Assembly (NCBI GenBank): GCA_910585745.1
Contig: CAJUFM010000009.1
Coordinates: 1-56,818, forward strand
Reading direction: 5' to 3'
From: an uncultured Eubacterium sp.
GTDB lineage: Bacteria > Bacillota > Clostridia > Lachnospirales > Lachnospiraceae
Length of the DNA stretch: 56,818 bases
Translations under genes and position numbers: made by a program
Shown: piece by piece, positions 8,254 to 15,438 of the stretch
Position numbering within the stretch: position 1 is the stretch's first letter
Layout: every line of letters begins with the position of its first letter
The notes under the pieces: model-generated
Told to the model about the DNA's origin: nothing
Databases searched by the model: none
Seen by the model: the letters and a program-made list of their open reading frames with translations, nothing else

Positions 8254-9615
8254 CTAATTCCGTGCCTCATGCAGGATCTGCGTCAGGTCAGCGATAAGTT
8301 CCTTAGAGTATTCCTCGGCTTCTTTGTAAATCTGTTCGGCTTCCGCATAGGATCCACTGTTTAGTGCCTCAATGATGGTGGCACCATACTGGTGGAATTT
8401 TCTGTGCTTCATTTCCAGCGCTTCCCATACAGGCATAATGACAGGGATCCGGGGTTTTACGGAATAGTAAAAATGGCCAAATCCGCATTTTGTGGAATCC
8501 AGCTGCAATGGTATGACATCATGGGTCTCAACCATATTTCTCAGATTATTGAGCCAGGTCCGGTGGGCGGTAATGGCATCTCTGACATATTTGGCAAATT
8601 CCGAATTCTCTAACTGGTAGAAGGCATCCTGAGACAGGATCCCCATTTGTTTCGCAGTAGCATCCAGAGTCTTTTCAATGCCAACGACGGGTTCTATAGC
8701 TTTTCTCAGATCCACACTGACCTGATTCATAAAGTTGGTGCTGTTCCTGAGCTGATTTTCCATTTCGTTCATGGAACTGCTGATGTTCTCGCTTACCTCA
8801 GCGATGGAACGGATGGAATCATTCACTCTGGAAACACTCTGCTGGCTATCCCTGTTCAGATCCCATACATAGTTGATCTTCTTTGACATCGCTTCTAGTG
8901 ATTCAACGGTATTTGAGGCACTTTGTACACTTTTTTCAGAAGCTTCTTTGATGGTCTCCACGAATTGCTCCATATTGCTGGTGAGTTTCTGCGTTTCTCC
9001 GGCTAATGTACCGATTTCTTCTGCCACAACTGCGAAACCTTTCCCCGCCTCCCCAGCTCTTGCCGCTTCGATAGAGGCATTTAATGACAACAGGTTCGTC
9101 TGCAGGGAGATGGCATTGATCCCGGCAATAACATCACTTATGTACTCCAGTATCTGCAGCAGTTTATCCATATCTTTCTGGAGTTCCAAAGAGATATCGA
9201 TGGTCTGTCCGGAGAGGTCCCGAATGGTTGTCAGTTCATTTTGGCCTTCCTGAATTTTCTCAAATACATCATTGGTATCAGAAGATACCTTAACGATCGT
9301 ACCTGTCAGCTGTTCATGCTGGTTATTGTTTCTCCCTCCGGCAGAATCCGCAGAACCGCCGAAAATAGTCTCTGTAGCGTTTGCTACGCTGCGGGAGATA
9401 TCAACTATTTTTTCTGTCTGGTACTGCATGGTCAGGTCAAGTGAACTGATCTGCATCACGGCTTTGATATTTTTCTCAAAAATCTCTCCGAATTGTCTTC
9501 TTCCGCTTTGTAATCGCTCATAGATATCCTGCAGATCTGGATCTTTTGCATAATCTGCTTCTTTCATTTCAGAAATTGCTTTTACAAGCGCAGCCTTACT
9601 TGTTTTTAGTGCCAT
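8254..9615 (-). CDS. Soluble methyl-accepting chemotaxis protein with CZB-like domain (cargo of element C)
   Basis: 453-residue cytoplasmic chemoreceptor, no membrane segment. Signalling tip INAISLQTNLLSLNASIEAA, then GKGFAVVAEEIGTLAGETQ. The C-terminal CZB-like domain has IPLQLDSTKCGFGHFYYSV and histidines in KHRKFHQ, close to the domain in the protein at 1870-3318. The start is supported by AGGAGA just upstream on the minus strand. It is convergent with the recombinase; 66 bp separate the stops, and a 13-bp stem lies at 8167-8204. A chemoreceptor is unusual cargo for a 3.5-kb element. The N-terminal 80 residues are not a recognisable sensor domain. Confidence 0.92.
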   Translation of the reverse strand: MALKTSKAALVKAISEMKEADYAKDPDLQDIYERLQSGRRQFGEIFEKNIKAVMQISSLDLTMQYQTEKIVDISRSVANATETIFGGSADSAGGRNNNQHEQLTGTIVKVSSDTNDVFEKIQEGQNELTTIRDLSGQTIDISLELQKDMDKLLQILEYISDVIAGINAISLQTNLLSLNASIEAARAGEAGKGFAVVAEEIGTLAGETQKLTSNMEQFVETIKEASEKSVQSASNTVESLEAMSKKINYVWDLNRDSQQSVSRVNDSIRSIAEVSENISSSMNEMENQLRNSTNFMNQVSVDLRKAIEPVVGIEKTLDATAKQMGILSQDAFYQLENSEFAKYVRDAITAHRTWLNNLRNMVETHDVIPLQLDSTKCGFGHFYYSVKPRIPVIMPVWEALEMKHRKFHQYGATIIEALNSGSYAEAEQIYKEAEEYSKELIADLTQILHEARN

Positions 9616-9835
9616 TGGTCATCTCCTTTTTTGATTTTATTCCCGCCAGCGTTTTCGGACGCAAATGCCCGTGTTTTCGTCCATTATATGCTACGGGGAT
9701 TCTTCCCTAAGAAAGTTCTGTATGCGCATCTGCGCACAGAAACTAAGTGTATACTTTCATAATAAGGGATTCTGTATATTTTGCAAGCTTTTTTTGAATT
9801 TTTTTAATGGTATTTTTGTGAAATTTTAATTTAAC
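9616..9835. other. Intergenic region upstream of the element C chemoreceptor
   Basis: AT-rich toward the attachment arm. It holds the leader of the minus-strand chemoreceptor and a palindromic TGCGCATCTGCGCA at about 9724-9737. No confident promoter boxes were placed and no ORF is supported. Confidence 0.5.
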
Positions 9836-9863
9836 GTTATTCTTACAATGCAGCACCGTCTGC
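9836..9863 (-). other. Element C right attachment site
   Basis: Inner arm 9836-9855, three bases CCG, then core TCTGC (9859-9863) and cotJC segment 2. The arm is the inverted partner of 6359-6378. Confidence 0.8.
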
Positions 9864-10082
9864 CGCCATATCTTCGTGCAGGTCTGCTAGCGGATCTCCT
9901 GTGGACTGGATCATGGAAGCGCTCCATGGTTCACCGGAAGCAGCCTGAGGCCACAGACCGATGGTGTGATCAATATAGTAGGGAGCAAAGCCCTGTTCCT
10001 GAAGTTCCTCGGCAGTAAGATTTTTTGTCAGCTGATGGACGATGGCGCATACGATCTCCATGTGAGCAAGTTCTTCTGTACC
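9859..10082 (-). CDS. cotJC: cotJC segment 2 of 3 (middle third of interrupted gene)
   Basis: Middle part of CotJC. It reads GTEELAHMEIVCAIVHQL, then YYIDHTIGLWPQAASG and GDPLADLHEDMAA. The E and H of TEELAH are di-manganese ligand positions in the manganese catalase family. Homology begins at the CC core (10081-10082) and ends at the TCTGC core (9859-9863). Beyond either edge the open frame runs into element sequence: an artificial start at 10178 inside element A, and a quick stop after DGAAL inside element C. The frame is undamaged, and both ends join in phase with segments 1 and 3. Confidence 0.9.
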
Positions 10083-10108
10083 TATATCGGTGCCGGTATT
10101 GCCCCAAG
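10081..10108 (+). other. Left attachment site of element A
   Basis: Core CC (10081-10082) followed by the arm TATATCGGTGCCGGTATTGC and CCCAAG. The same register at 14391 gives TACAGAAGCAGCGGTAATGC and CCCAC, sharing GGTAxTGCCCCA, so these are corresponding arms of two related elements. Confidence 0.75.
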
Positions 10109-10489
10109 GTGGAATGCCCGGAAATACAGGGGTTGTAGCACCTTGCAAAAATAAAGTATGATGGATTGGTCCATCCAATCGGCTGCCTGGAAAACGGGCA
10201 GTCTTTTTTTATCGGAATCAGTACATGGTGTGAAATTAGAGGTTGTTTTATGTGGCAAAGCAGTCTATACTATTTTTATATAGGAGTAATTAAACGAAAG
10301 CGTATCAAATACAGATAAATAACAATATGGAAAATTTATTTTCCATGTGGCACTTTGTTTTTCTGCTTTGCCTGATACAAAGCGGCACATACAAAAAGTA
10401 GAAAGGAGAATTTATTTATCCCATATTTCAACCCTAATTAAACATAATGTATTGAAACTAAGCACTTTTGATATATTTCAGCGTGAAAA
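10109..10489. other. Non-coding left end of element A with an orphan promoter and hairpins
   Basis: No ORF with a start and ribosome site is supported. Two hairpins are present: GATTGG/CCAATC (10164-10180), then a terminator-like stem at 10181-10203 followed by T7. A well-formed plus-strand promoter follows, TTGTTT (10243-10248), 17 bp, TATACT (10266-10271). Its transcript would run antisense into the 190-aa gene with no clear coding start. A 10-bp inverted repeat pairs about 10254-10263 with 10362-10371. It may be a small RNA or the remains of a lost gene. Confidence 0.4.
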
Positions 10490-11062
10490 CTACAGGTAGT
10501 GTTCGCAGTAAAAAGCAAATATTTCTGGATATTGTTGCGGTTTACGATAGGGCTCTAATCGCTCTTGTAATACTTTTTTTTGTTTTTCTGACAGGCATTC
10601 AAAAAGTTTCAGATGCTTTAAGATACCGCACCATGTTACATCAAACTTATGATAATCATACTCTAAAGGATTTGTAAACCATTTCCAAAAGTTCGTTATT
10701 ATAAATTCTTCAAACTCTGTCAAATTTTCCACTTTATTATTTAAGTATAAGTTGTATAACATTATAAATGGGTTGGAAACCAAACTTTCTCTATTTAGCC
10801 AATCCTCATCAAGTTTTTCTAATTGATATCCGTTCATTTCGGCATCTTTTTGTTCTTTTTGCCTCTGCTTTTGCAGACGTTTGATAAATTTGCTGCATTC
10901 CTGCTGCATTCTATTACTCAGTTTTTTATCCCATTCTTTAACATCTTCCATAACGAGAGAATAAATTTCATATGCTGTCAGCTTTTTCTCCCTTGCCATA
11001 TAAAGTGCAATCAGTCGCTTTTTCTGGGTATTATTCATCAATGGATATAATTGGCTGAGCAT
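10490..11062 (-). CDS. Uncharacterised 190-aa protein, downstream partner of the SIR2-type gene
   Basis: No family is recognised. The product is highly charged and mostly helical. A K/E/Q-rich stretch (about residues 50-75) looks like a coiled coil, followed by an aromatic-rich C-terminal half (FIITNFWKWF, DVTWCGILKHLKLFECLS). No signal peptide or membrane segment. It begins 22 nt after the SIR2-type gene stop and reads in the same direction, so the two are almost certainly co-transcribed. The co-location suggests a partner, effector or antitoxin-like role in a defence unit (inference from context only). AT-rich codon use, like the SIR2 gene. Confidence 0.75.
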   Translation of the reverse strand: MLSQLYPLMNNTQKKRLIALYMAREKKLTAYEIYSLVMEDVKEWDKKLSNRMQQECSKFIKRLQKQRQKEQKDAEMNGYQLEKLDEDWLNRESLVSNPFIMLYNLYLNNKVENLTEFEEFIITNFWKWFTNPLEYDYHKFDVTWCGILKHLKLFECLSEKQKKVLQERLEPYRKPQQYPEIFAFYCEHYL

Positions 11063-11084
11063 AGAGAGCTGATCCTTTTTCGGA

Positions 11085-13088
11085 CTAATATTCCTTTTTC
11101 ATAAGTGCTCCATATATATTTTTTAGGCACTGTATCAAATAGTCTGGAACATCGTCATCATAACATAACGTATGAATATCATAGCGTTTCAGCATGACGT
11201 CTAAATCCTTTGCAGCAATATAATAAAGCAAGAAATGAAAATCTAGTATTCGCAAGCGATCTATAGTTTCATTATTATGAACTTTGGTGTTTAAAAAATC
11301 ATATCTCTCATGCTGTCTGACTATTTCGCATTGGCTCACGAGCAAGTACTCTACATATATACTGATATATTCCCGGAATGCATGCCCGGCATATTTTACA
11401 CCTGAAAAATTTATCACGTAAATCCGATTACTGATTAGATAATGATAAAGCTGTTCCGTTTCAATTTGACAATTCATATATTCTATGTTGCGGTCTGTAA
11501 GATACTGTGTAATGGTGTTGGAATATGTCGTTGCTTTCCTTAGTTTTTCAAGTAATACATGCTGGATTTTTAGAATATTATTTGGCAAATTCGAGAAATA
11601 TTGTTCAAATAAATTTAGCGGCAGCCTATATAATTTCGGCATTAAATCCAGTCTTCGTTTATAACTAAATGATTCCATATGAAATCCATCAGAAAACGAA
11701 TTAAACTCGTAAATAACTTTTTTTATATATTCTTGTTTCTGTCCTGCCTGTTCAATATATTTTCTTAATTGTTTTCGACGCTTTTTTCTTTTTAAGTCCA
11801 TAACATATGCACAATAGACAGCATCTATTTCTGGTTTTAACTTGTTTTTTTTATCAATGGCACCACGATATAAGCCCTCAAAATCAAAAGTTACGATTTT
11901 TTTATAAATTGAGTCTTTATCTGATTTATCTAACTCAACAACCTTTTCTTCTTCATCGTTTATAAATACGATGCGGCACACACCTGCTTTCTTGAGTATA
12001 TGCCGAAATAATTGCCTTAATTTTTTTTCACCTGTGAGGAATTCATAAGCTTTATGCCTGTTGTTTCCATGCGATTCAACATAAAGTGTTCCATATGTAT
12101 CCTGATTTACACCATAAGCAAACAATGGATTTAATGCTTTTTGAACATCGTTAAATGAAACAAATGATAGTTTTTCAAAATATTGTAACCGCTCTGCTGC
12201 TTCAACAGATGTTATTGTAAAAGAATCTGTCTGTTGATATTGTTTGCAACTATGTATCATGCGGAACAACAAAATTCCCTTTGGGTCAGTTAAAAAGTGT
12301 TTGGGGCATTTCTCCTTGGGTCTTATAATCTTTGGTGAGAGGATTTCAATTCTTTTTTTGCGGAAATAGTTTTTGAAATAGTCATCTGGTTCATCTGTGC
12401 TTAGAAAATAATGTTGAATTGGTTCAAGATTGTCTGTGTGGTATGAACGGATTAAGTCATCCACCCATGTCATAATTGTATTTAGAGTACTATCTTGCAT
12501 TCCGTAGCCAACAAACAAAAATACATGATTTACTAAAAGACTCTTGATAACCATTTCAATTAACACATGTTTTTGTGAATAGGAAAGATAATCGGATTCT
12601 TTTAAAACTAGTGCAGTAAAATTTTCAACATCACCGTGCATTTTAATGTAAAAATGTTCTTTATTTGCCTTTATTAGATGCTCGTCACAGGCAATCATTT
12701 GGTATTCTTTGCATATTCCCTGTTTATAGGCTTTCATGAGTGCGTGTTCAATCAGGTTATCATAATTTGTTGTAATTATATGAGCAGGGTTCCATTCCAG
12801 TAGTGCATCTAGTATGTCGTTATTCATATTTTTGCGATCTGCAAAACATTTCTGCAACATATCATGATAAACTGTAGAATCTTGTAAAAACATATATTCT
12901 GGAACTATTTGAAGATAATTTGGAATGGAACTTACATCTTGAAGTTCCATCCTTTTTGCCATCAGGTCAACAAGTGACGGCCATGTGGGATAACCAGAAT
13001 TTACAGAAACACCAGCACCAATAAATAGTACGAGTCGGTCTTCTTTGATTGCTTTAATCAATCCATCTAATGACTTATTGTGTTTCAT
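11085..13088 (-). CDS. SIR2-domain protein (probable NAD-consuming phage-defence effector)
   Basis: 667 aa from the ATG at 13088, chosen because AGAGGAGAGG precedes it; the longer reading from 13172 lacks a ribosome site. The N-terminal 270 residues match the SIR2_2-type fold: LVLFIGAGVSVNSGYPTWPS (nucleotide-binding start), AHIITTNYDNLIEHAL, YIKMHGD, and VFLFVGYGMQDSTLNTIM. SIR2 domains with an unrelated C-terminal half are known as NADase effectors in several anti-phage systems. The C-terminal 400 residues are not recognised: charged, AT-rich and helical, presumably sensing or oligomerising. No membrane segment. It forms an operon with the 190-aa protein. The fold call is firm; the defence role is inference. 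Confidence 0.85.
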   Translation of the reverse strand: MKHNKSLDGLIKAIKEDRLVLFIGAGVSVNSGYPTWPSLVDLMAKRMELQDVSSIPNYLQIVPEYMFLQDSTVYHDMLQKCFADRKNMNNDILDALLEWNPAHIITTNYDNLIEHALMKAYKQGICKEYQMIACDEHLIKANKEHFYIKMHGDVENFTALVLKESDYLSYSQKHVLIEMVIKSLLVNHVFLFVGYGMQDSTLNTIMTWVDDLIRSYHTDNLEPIQHYFLSTDEPDDYFKNYFRKKRIEILSPKIIRPKEKCPKHFLTDPKGILLFRMIHSCKQYQQTDSFTITSVEAAERLQYFEKLSFVSFNDVQKALNPLFAYGVNQDTYGTLYVESHGNNRHKAYEFLTGEKKLRQLFRHILKKAGVCRIVFINDEEEKVVELDKSDKDSIYKKIVTFDFEGLYRGAIDKKNKLKPEIDAVYCAYVMDLKRKKRRKQLRKYIEQAGQKQEYIKKVIYEFNSFSDGFHMESFSYKRRLDLMPKLYRLPLNLFEQYFSNLPNNILKIQHVLLEKLRKATTYSNTITQYLTDRNIEYMNCQIETEQLYHYLISNRIYVINFSGVKYAGHAFREYISIYVEYLLVSQCEIVRQHERYDFLNTKVHNNETIDRLRILDFHFLLYYIAAKDLDVMLKRYDIHTLCYDDDVPDYLIQCLKNIYGALMKKEY

Positions 13089-13421
13089 TACCTCTCCTCT
13101 TTGATTTAAAAGTTTGTTTTCTGTTTTAGAATAAATATTTATGATTGTATCATTTTCAACCTTAATAATCAAGAATTTAAAGGTAATTTTTGGATGGTAA
13201 AAATTTGCTTTCGGGAATGGAGCGTCTGAAAGATTTGTTTGTTGATAGTAAAATCCTCTGCTACATTAACATTCTGGAATCTTACATTAAATTTTTAGAA
13301 AATAATTAATCTCTAAAAAACCGAATAAAATTTTACTCTGTCAAAGGCTTTTTTTATTGTACTTTGAGAAACATGTGGTAAAATATTAGTAAAAGGATGT
13401 TTAAGAGAGGATGATGCGGTC
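13089..13421. other. Divergent AT-rich intergenic region of element A
   Basis: Separates the minus-strand SIR2 operon from the plus-strand DUF3990 gene. A possible plus-strand promoter is TTGTAC (13357-13362), 16 bp, TAAAAT (13379-13384). The leftward promoter could not be assigned with confidence. No ORF is supported. Confidence 0.4.
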
Positions 13422-13895
13422 TTGATTTTATACCATGCAAGTAAAGAGGTTGTCGAATATCCGGAAATCCGAAAAACAAAGTTTACAAAGGATTTTTCCT
13501 GGGGATTTTATTGTACCAATAAATATGAGCAAGCGGTTAGATGGGCAAATCGTGGTGAAGGACCAGCGATTGTCAACATATACCAATATGAGCCTGATAA
13601 AAATCTAAACATATTGATATTTGAAGAAATGACAAATGATTGGTTAGACTTTATCGCCAAATGCAGAAAAGGGGAAATCCATAATTATGATATTGTGGAA
13701 GGACCAATGGCAGATGATACCATTTGGAATTATGTTAATGATTTCCTGTACGGAGACATAAACAGAGAACAGTTTTGGGAATTAGCCAAATTTAAGTATC
13801 CGACACATCAAATAAGTTTTCATACATTAGCAGGATTAAATTGCTTGACATTTGAAAGGAGTGAGATGGTCTATGACAGAAATCAAGAAAGATGA
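13422..13895 (+). CDS. DUF3990 family protein (ADP-ribosyltransferase-like, putative toxin)
   Basis: 157 aa from a TTG start behind GAGAGG. The N-terminus has the family pattern LYHASKEVVEYPEIRKTKFT, then DFSWGFYCTNKYEQAVRWA, an H-G/A plus F-Y arrangement like ADP-ribosyltransferase folds. DUF3990 genes commonly sit beside a DUF3791 gene in Firmicutes, as here: the next gene overlaps by 23 nt. The pair behaves like a toxin-antitoxin or regulatory pair by context. Activity is not shown by the sequence. Confidence 0.75.
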   Translation: MILYHASKEVVEYPEIRKTKFTKDFSWGFYCTNKYEQAVRWANRGEGPAIVNIYQYEPDKNLNILIFEEMTNDWLDFIAKCRKGEIHNYDIVEGPMADDTIWNYVNDFLYGDINREQFWELAKFKYPTHQISFHTLAGLNCLTFERSEMVYDRNQER

Positions 13896-14316
13896 TTTGT
13901 TTTATGTTTGTTCACTCATTGAATTTATCGGACGCAAAACCAAAAACAAAAGAAAAGAAGTTGTAAATGCTTTAGGTGAACAGGGTATTATAAAGCAGCT
14001 TTATGATGCACAGGTAAATCATTGCCTTTCCTTTGAGCAGGTATCCGAAGAATTGATTGAGAAGTATCAGATACCGCATGGGAATTTTGATACCATATCG
14101 GACTGCAAATATAAAGTACCAAGTTTTACCGCTATTGGGAAATTATACAGTCACATGATTCTTGATTGCTCTAAAAATGGAGAAGAAATAAAGGAATTAA
14201 TTAAAATATATAATTCCTTTATCAGTGATGAAATATCGGATTTTAAGACGGGCATTTATTATGAAAATCCCAGTTATTTGGAACATTCCTATCAGGAGGG
14301 AGTTTTGTTAGCATAG
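13873..14316 (+). CDS. DUF3791-like protein, partner of DUF3990
   Basis: 147 aa from ATG 13873 (AAGGAGTGAG ends 8 nt upstream); the reading from TTG 13852 adds seven residues without a ribosome site. The N-terminal half matches DUF3791: DDLFYVCSLIEFIGRKTKNK, then a short helical segment ending in LIEKYQIP. The C-terminal half (about residues 75-147) is not recognised. It overlaps the upstream gene, so translation is coupled. It is a likely antitoxin or companion of DUF3990 (inference). It ends 45 nt before the element A/B junction. Confidence 0.7.
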   Translation: MTEIKKDDLFYVCSLIEFIGRKTKNKRKEVVNALGEQGIIKQLYDAQVNHCLSFEQVSEELIEKYQIPHGNFDTISDCKYKVPSFTAIGKLYSHMILDCSKNGEEIKELIKIYNSFISDEISDFKTGIYYENPSYLEHSYQEGVLLA

Positions 14317-14361
14317 CCTTTATTCACATGCGATGTAGAAACCCCCATTTCCTGGACAATC

Positions 14362-14416
14362 CCCATACGCAACTTCCCCACCGATACCCCTACAGAAGCA
14401 GCGGTAATGCCCCACT
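14362..14416 (+). other. Internal attachment-like junction between elements A and B
   Basis: Left of the CC core (14389-14390) the sequence CCCATACGCAACTT through ACCGATACC matches the right end of element B (21763-21789) with one substitution in about 28. Right of the core it matches the element A left arm (10083 onward) in register. It is therefore the right arm of A joined to the left arm of B, an attP-like composite lacking any cotJC sequence. Confidence 0.75.
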
Positions 14417-14491
14417 TACATTTGCGGGGCATATCTTGCTTAAGCAGGGCTGTTATGGCAGCGTCCATAATTAATGCTGCATATTTTAGCA

Positions 14492-14520
14492 TGGTAAACA
14501 ATATAGAAATCTGATATAAT
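14492..14520 (+). promoter_or_regulatory. Putative promoter of the fic gene
   Basis: TGGTAA (14492-14497), 17 bp, TATAAT (14515-14520), 27 bp before the start codon. The -10 is perfect and the -35 weak. Confidence 0.55.
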
Positions 14521-14547
14521 AAAAACTAAAAAAGGAGGTATTCCGAT

Positions 14548-15291
14548 ATGGCAGGGCGTACACTGGTTTCTGTACTGGAAAATGAAAAAAAACATGGTAT
14601 AAAAGGCGGAATTTATGGCAGGCTTCAGGTTGATTTTGCCTACAACTCCAACCATATGGAGGGAAGCCGGCTCTCCCATGAACAGACCCAGTATATCTAT
14701 GATACAAGAACGGTTGGCATAGAGCCCGCAAAAGTAGATGATATCTTTGAGGCTGTAAACCATTTCCGCTGTTTTGACAGTATTTTGGAACATATGGATG
14801 AGCCATTGACCGAAGATTTTATCAAAAACCTTCATAAAACTTTAAAAGATGGTACATTTGACTCCCAGTCATCCGAAGCTGTTATTGGAGATTACAAAAA
14901 ATTTCCCAATACAGTTGGCATGATAGAAACAACATCCCCGGAACAGGTATTGGCTGAAATGAAGAGACTTTTAGAAGAATATAATAGTAAGCCGAATCAT
15001 ACCCTGGATGACATTCTGGACTTCCACGCATCCTACGAAAAAATTCATCCATTTTACGACGGCAATGGACGGACGGGAAGGCTTATTATGTTCAAGGAAT
15101 GCCTTCATAACAATATTGTTCCCTTTATTATTACAGACCAGTACAAAGGCTATTATTACAGGGGGCTGAAAGAATGGCAGACCGGCGGGGAACGTGGTTA
15201 TTTAAGGGATACCTGCCTGTCCATGCAGGACAACATGAAAGGCATGCTGGACTATTACAAAGTTAAGTACAGCGGGGATGATCTGACATAA
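14548..15291 (+). CDS. Fic domain protein (AMP-transferase type, self-inhibited)
   Basis: 247 aa. The Fic active-site loop IHPFYDGNGRTGR is complete (catalytic His, Asp, GNGR), so NMP transfer to a hydroxyl of a target protein is expected. Near the N-terminus SNHMEGS fits the inhibitory-helix pattern (S/T)xxxE(G/N), placing the regulator within the same chain (class II). It starts after a perfect AGGAGG and has its own -10 TATAAT. Ends before a small terminator. Targets unknown. As element cargo it may act as a toxin or growth regulator (inference). Confidence 0.93.
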   Translation: MAGRTLVSVLENEKKHGIKGGIYGRLQVDFAYNSNHMEGSRLSHEQTQYIYDTRTVGIEPAKVDDIFEAVNHFRCFDSILEHMDEPLTEDFIKNLHKTLKDGTFDSQSSEAVIGDYKKFPNTVGMIETTSPEQVLAEMKRLLEEYNSKPNHTLDDILDFHASYEKIHPFYDGNGRTGRLIMFKECLHNNIVPFIITDQYKGYYYRGLKEWQTGGERGYLRDTCLSMQDNMKGMLDYYKVKYSGDDLT

Positions 15292-15333
15292 TAAAACACC
15301 GTGGCATGATAAATGTGTCATGGATTTCAAAGG

Positions 15334-15355
15334 AATCCGAAAAAACGGATTTTTC
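15334..15355 (+). terminator. Short intrinsic terminator after fic
   Basis: AATCCG, six-base A loop, CGGATT, then T-rich tract. Confidence 0.65.
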
Positions 15356-15438
15356 TTAGAATCATACTGGAGTTTTTTGTTTTATAATGTTATAATAGAA
15401 ATATGTCGTTTCTTATATCATATACAGGAGGGAAGAAG

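Larger units (their letters stand above)
6354..9863. mobile_element. Element C: 3.5-kb serine-recombinase element inside cotJC
   Basis: Bounded by a directly repeated core TCTGC (6354-6358 and 9859-9863). It contains a 43-codon ORF, a large serine recombinase and a convergent chemoreceptor gene. Just inside the cores are 20-bp arms, 9836-9855 and 6359-6378, that are inverted repeats of each other (15 of 20 match). In the circular form they flank an 8-bp centre whose middle dinucleotide is TC. This is the expected symmetry of a serine integrase attP with a 2-bp crossover. Removing one core plus the interior (3505 bp) restores the cotJC frame. Confidence 0.88.
10083..14390. mobile_element. Element A: 4.3-kb recombinase-less element in tandem with element B
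   Basis: Lies between the CC core at 10081 and the internal attachment-like junction at 14389-14390. It contains a two-gene minus-strand operon (SIR2-type protein plus a 190-aa protein) and a plus-strand DUF3990/DUF3791 pair. It is more AT-rich than the flanking chromosome. No recombinase is present, so movement would need an enzyme in trans, most simply the one in element B, whose arms it shares. In the circle, CACCGATA and TATCGGTG arms would flank a 6-bp centre whose middle is CC. Confidence 0.7.

Noticed and set aside
9843..10178. Stand-alone 111-aa gene from ATG 10178
   Set aside because: Its first residues are element A sequence and its last ones element C sequence; only 9859-10082 is the middle of cotJC, so it is not an independent gene.
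14292..14501. Minus-strand 69-aa ORF sharing VSVGKLRMG-like residues with the cotJC read-through
   Set aside because: The similarity is the translated attachment arm; no ribosome site and no family match, so it marks the repeat rather than a gene.
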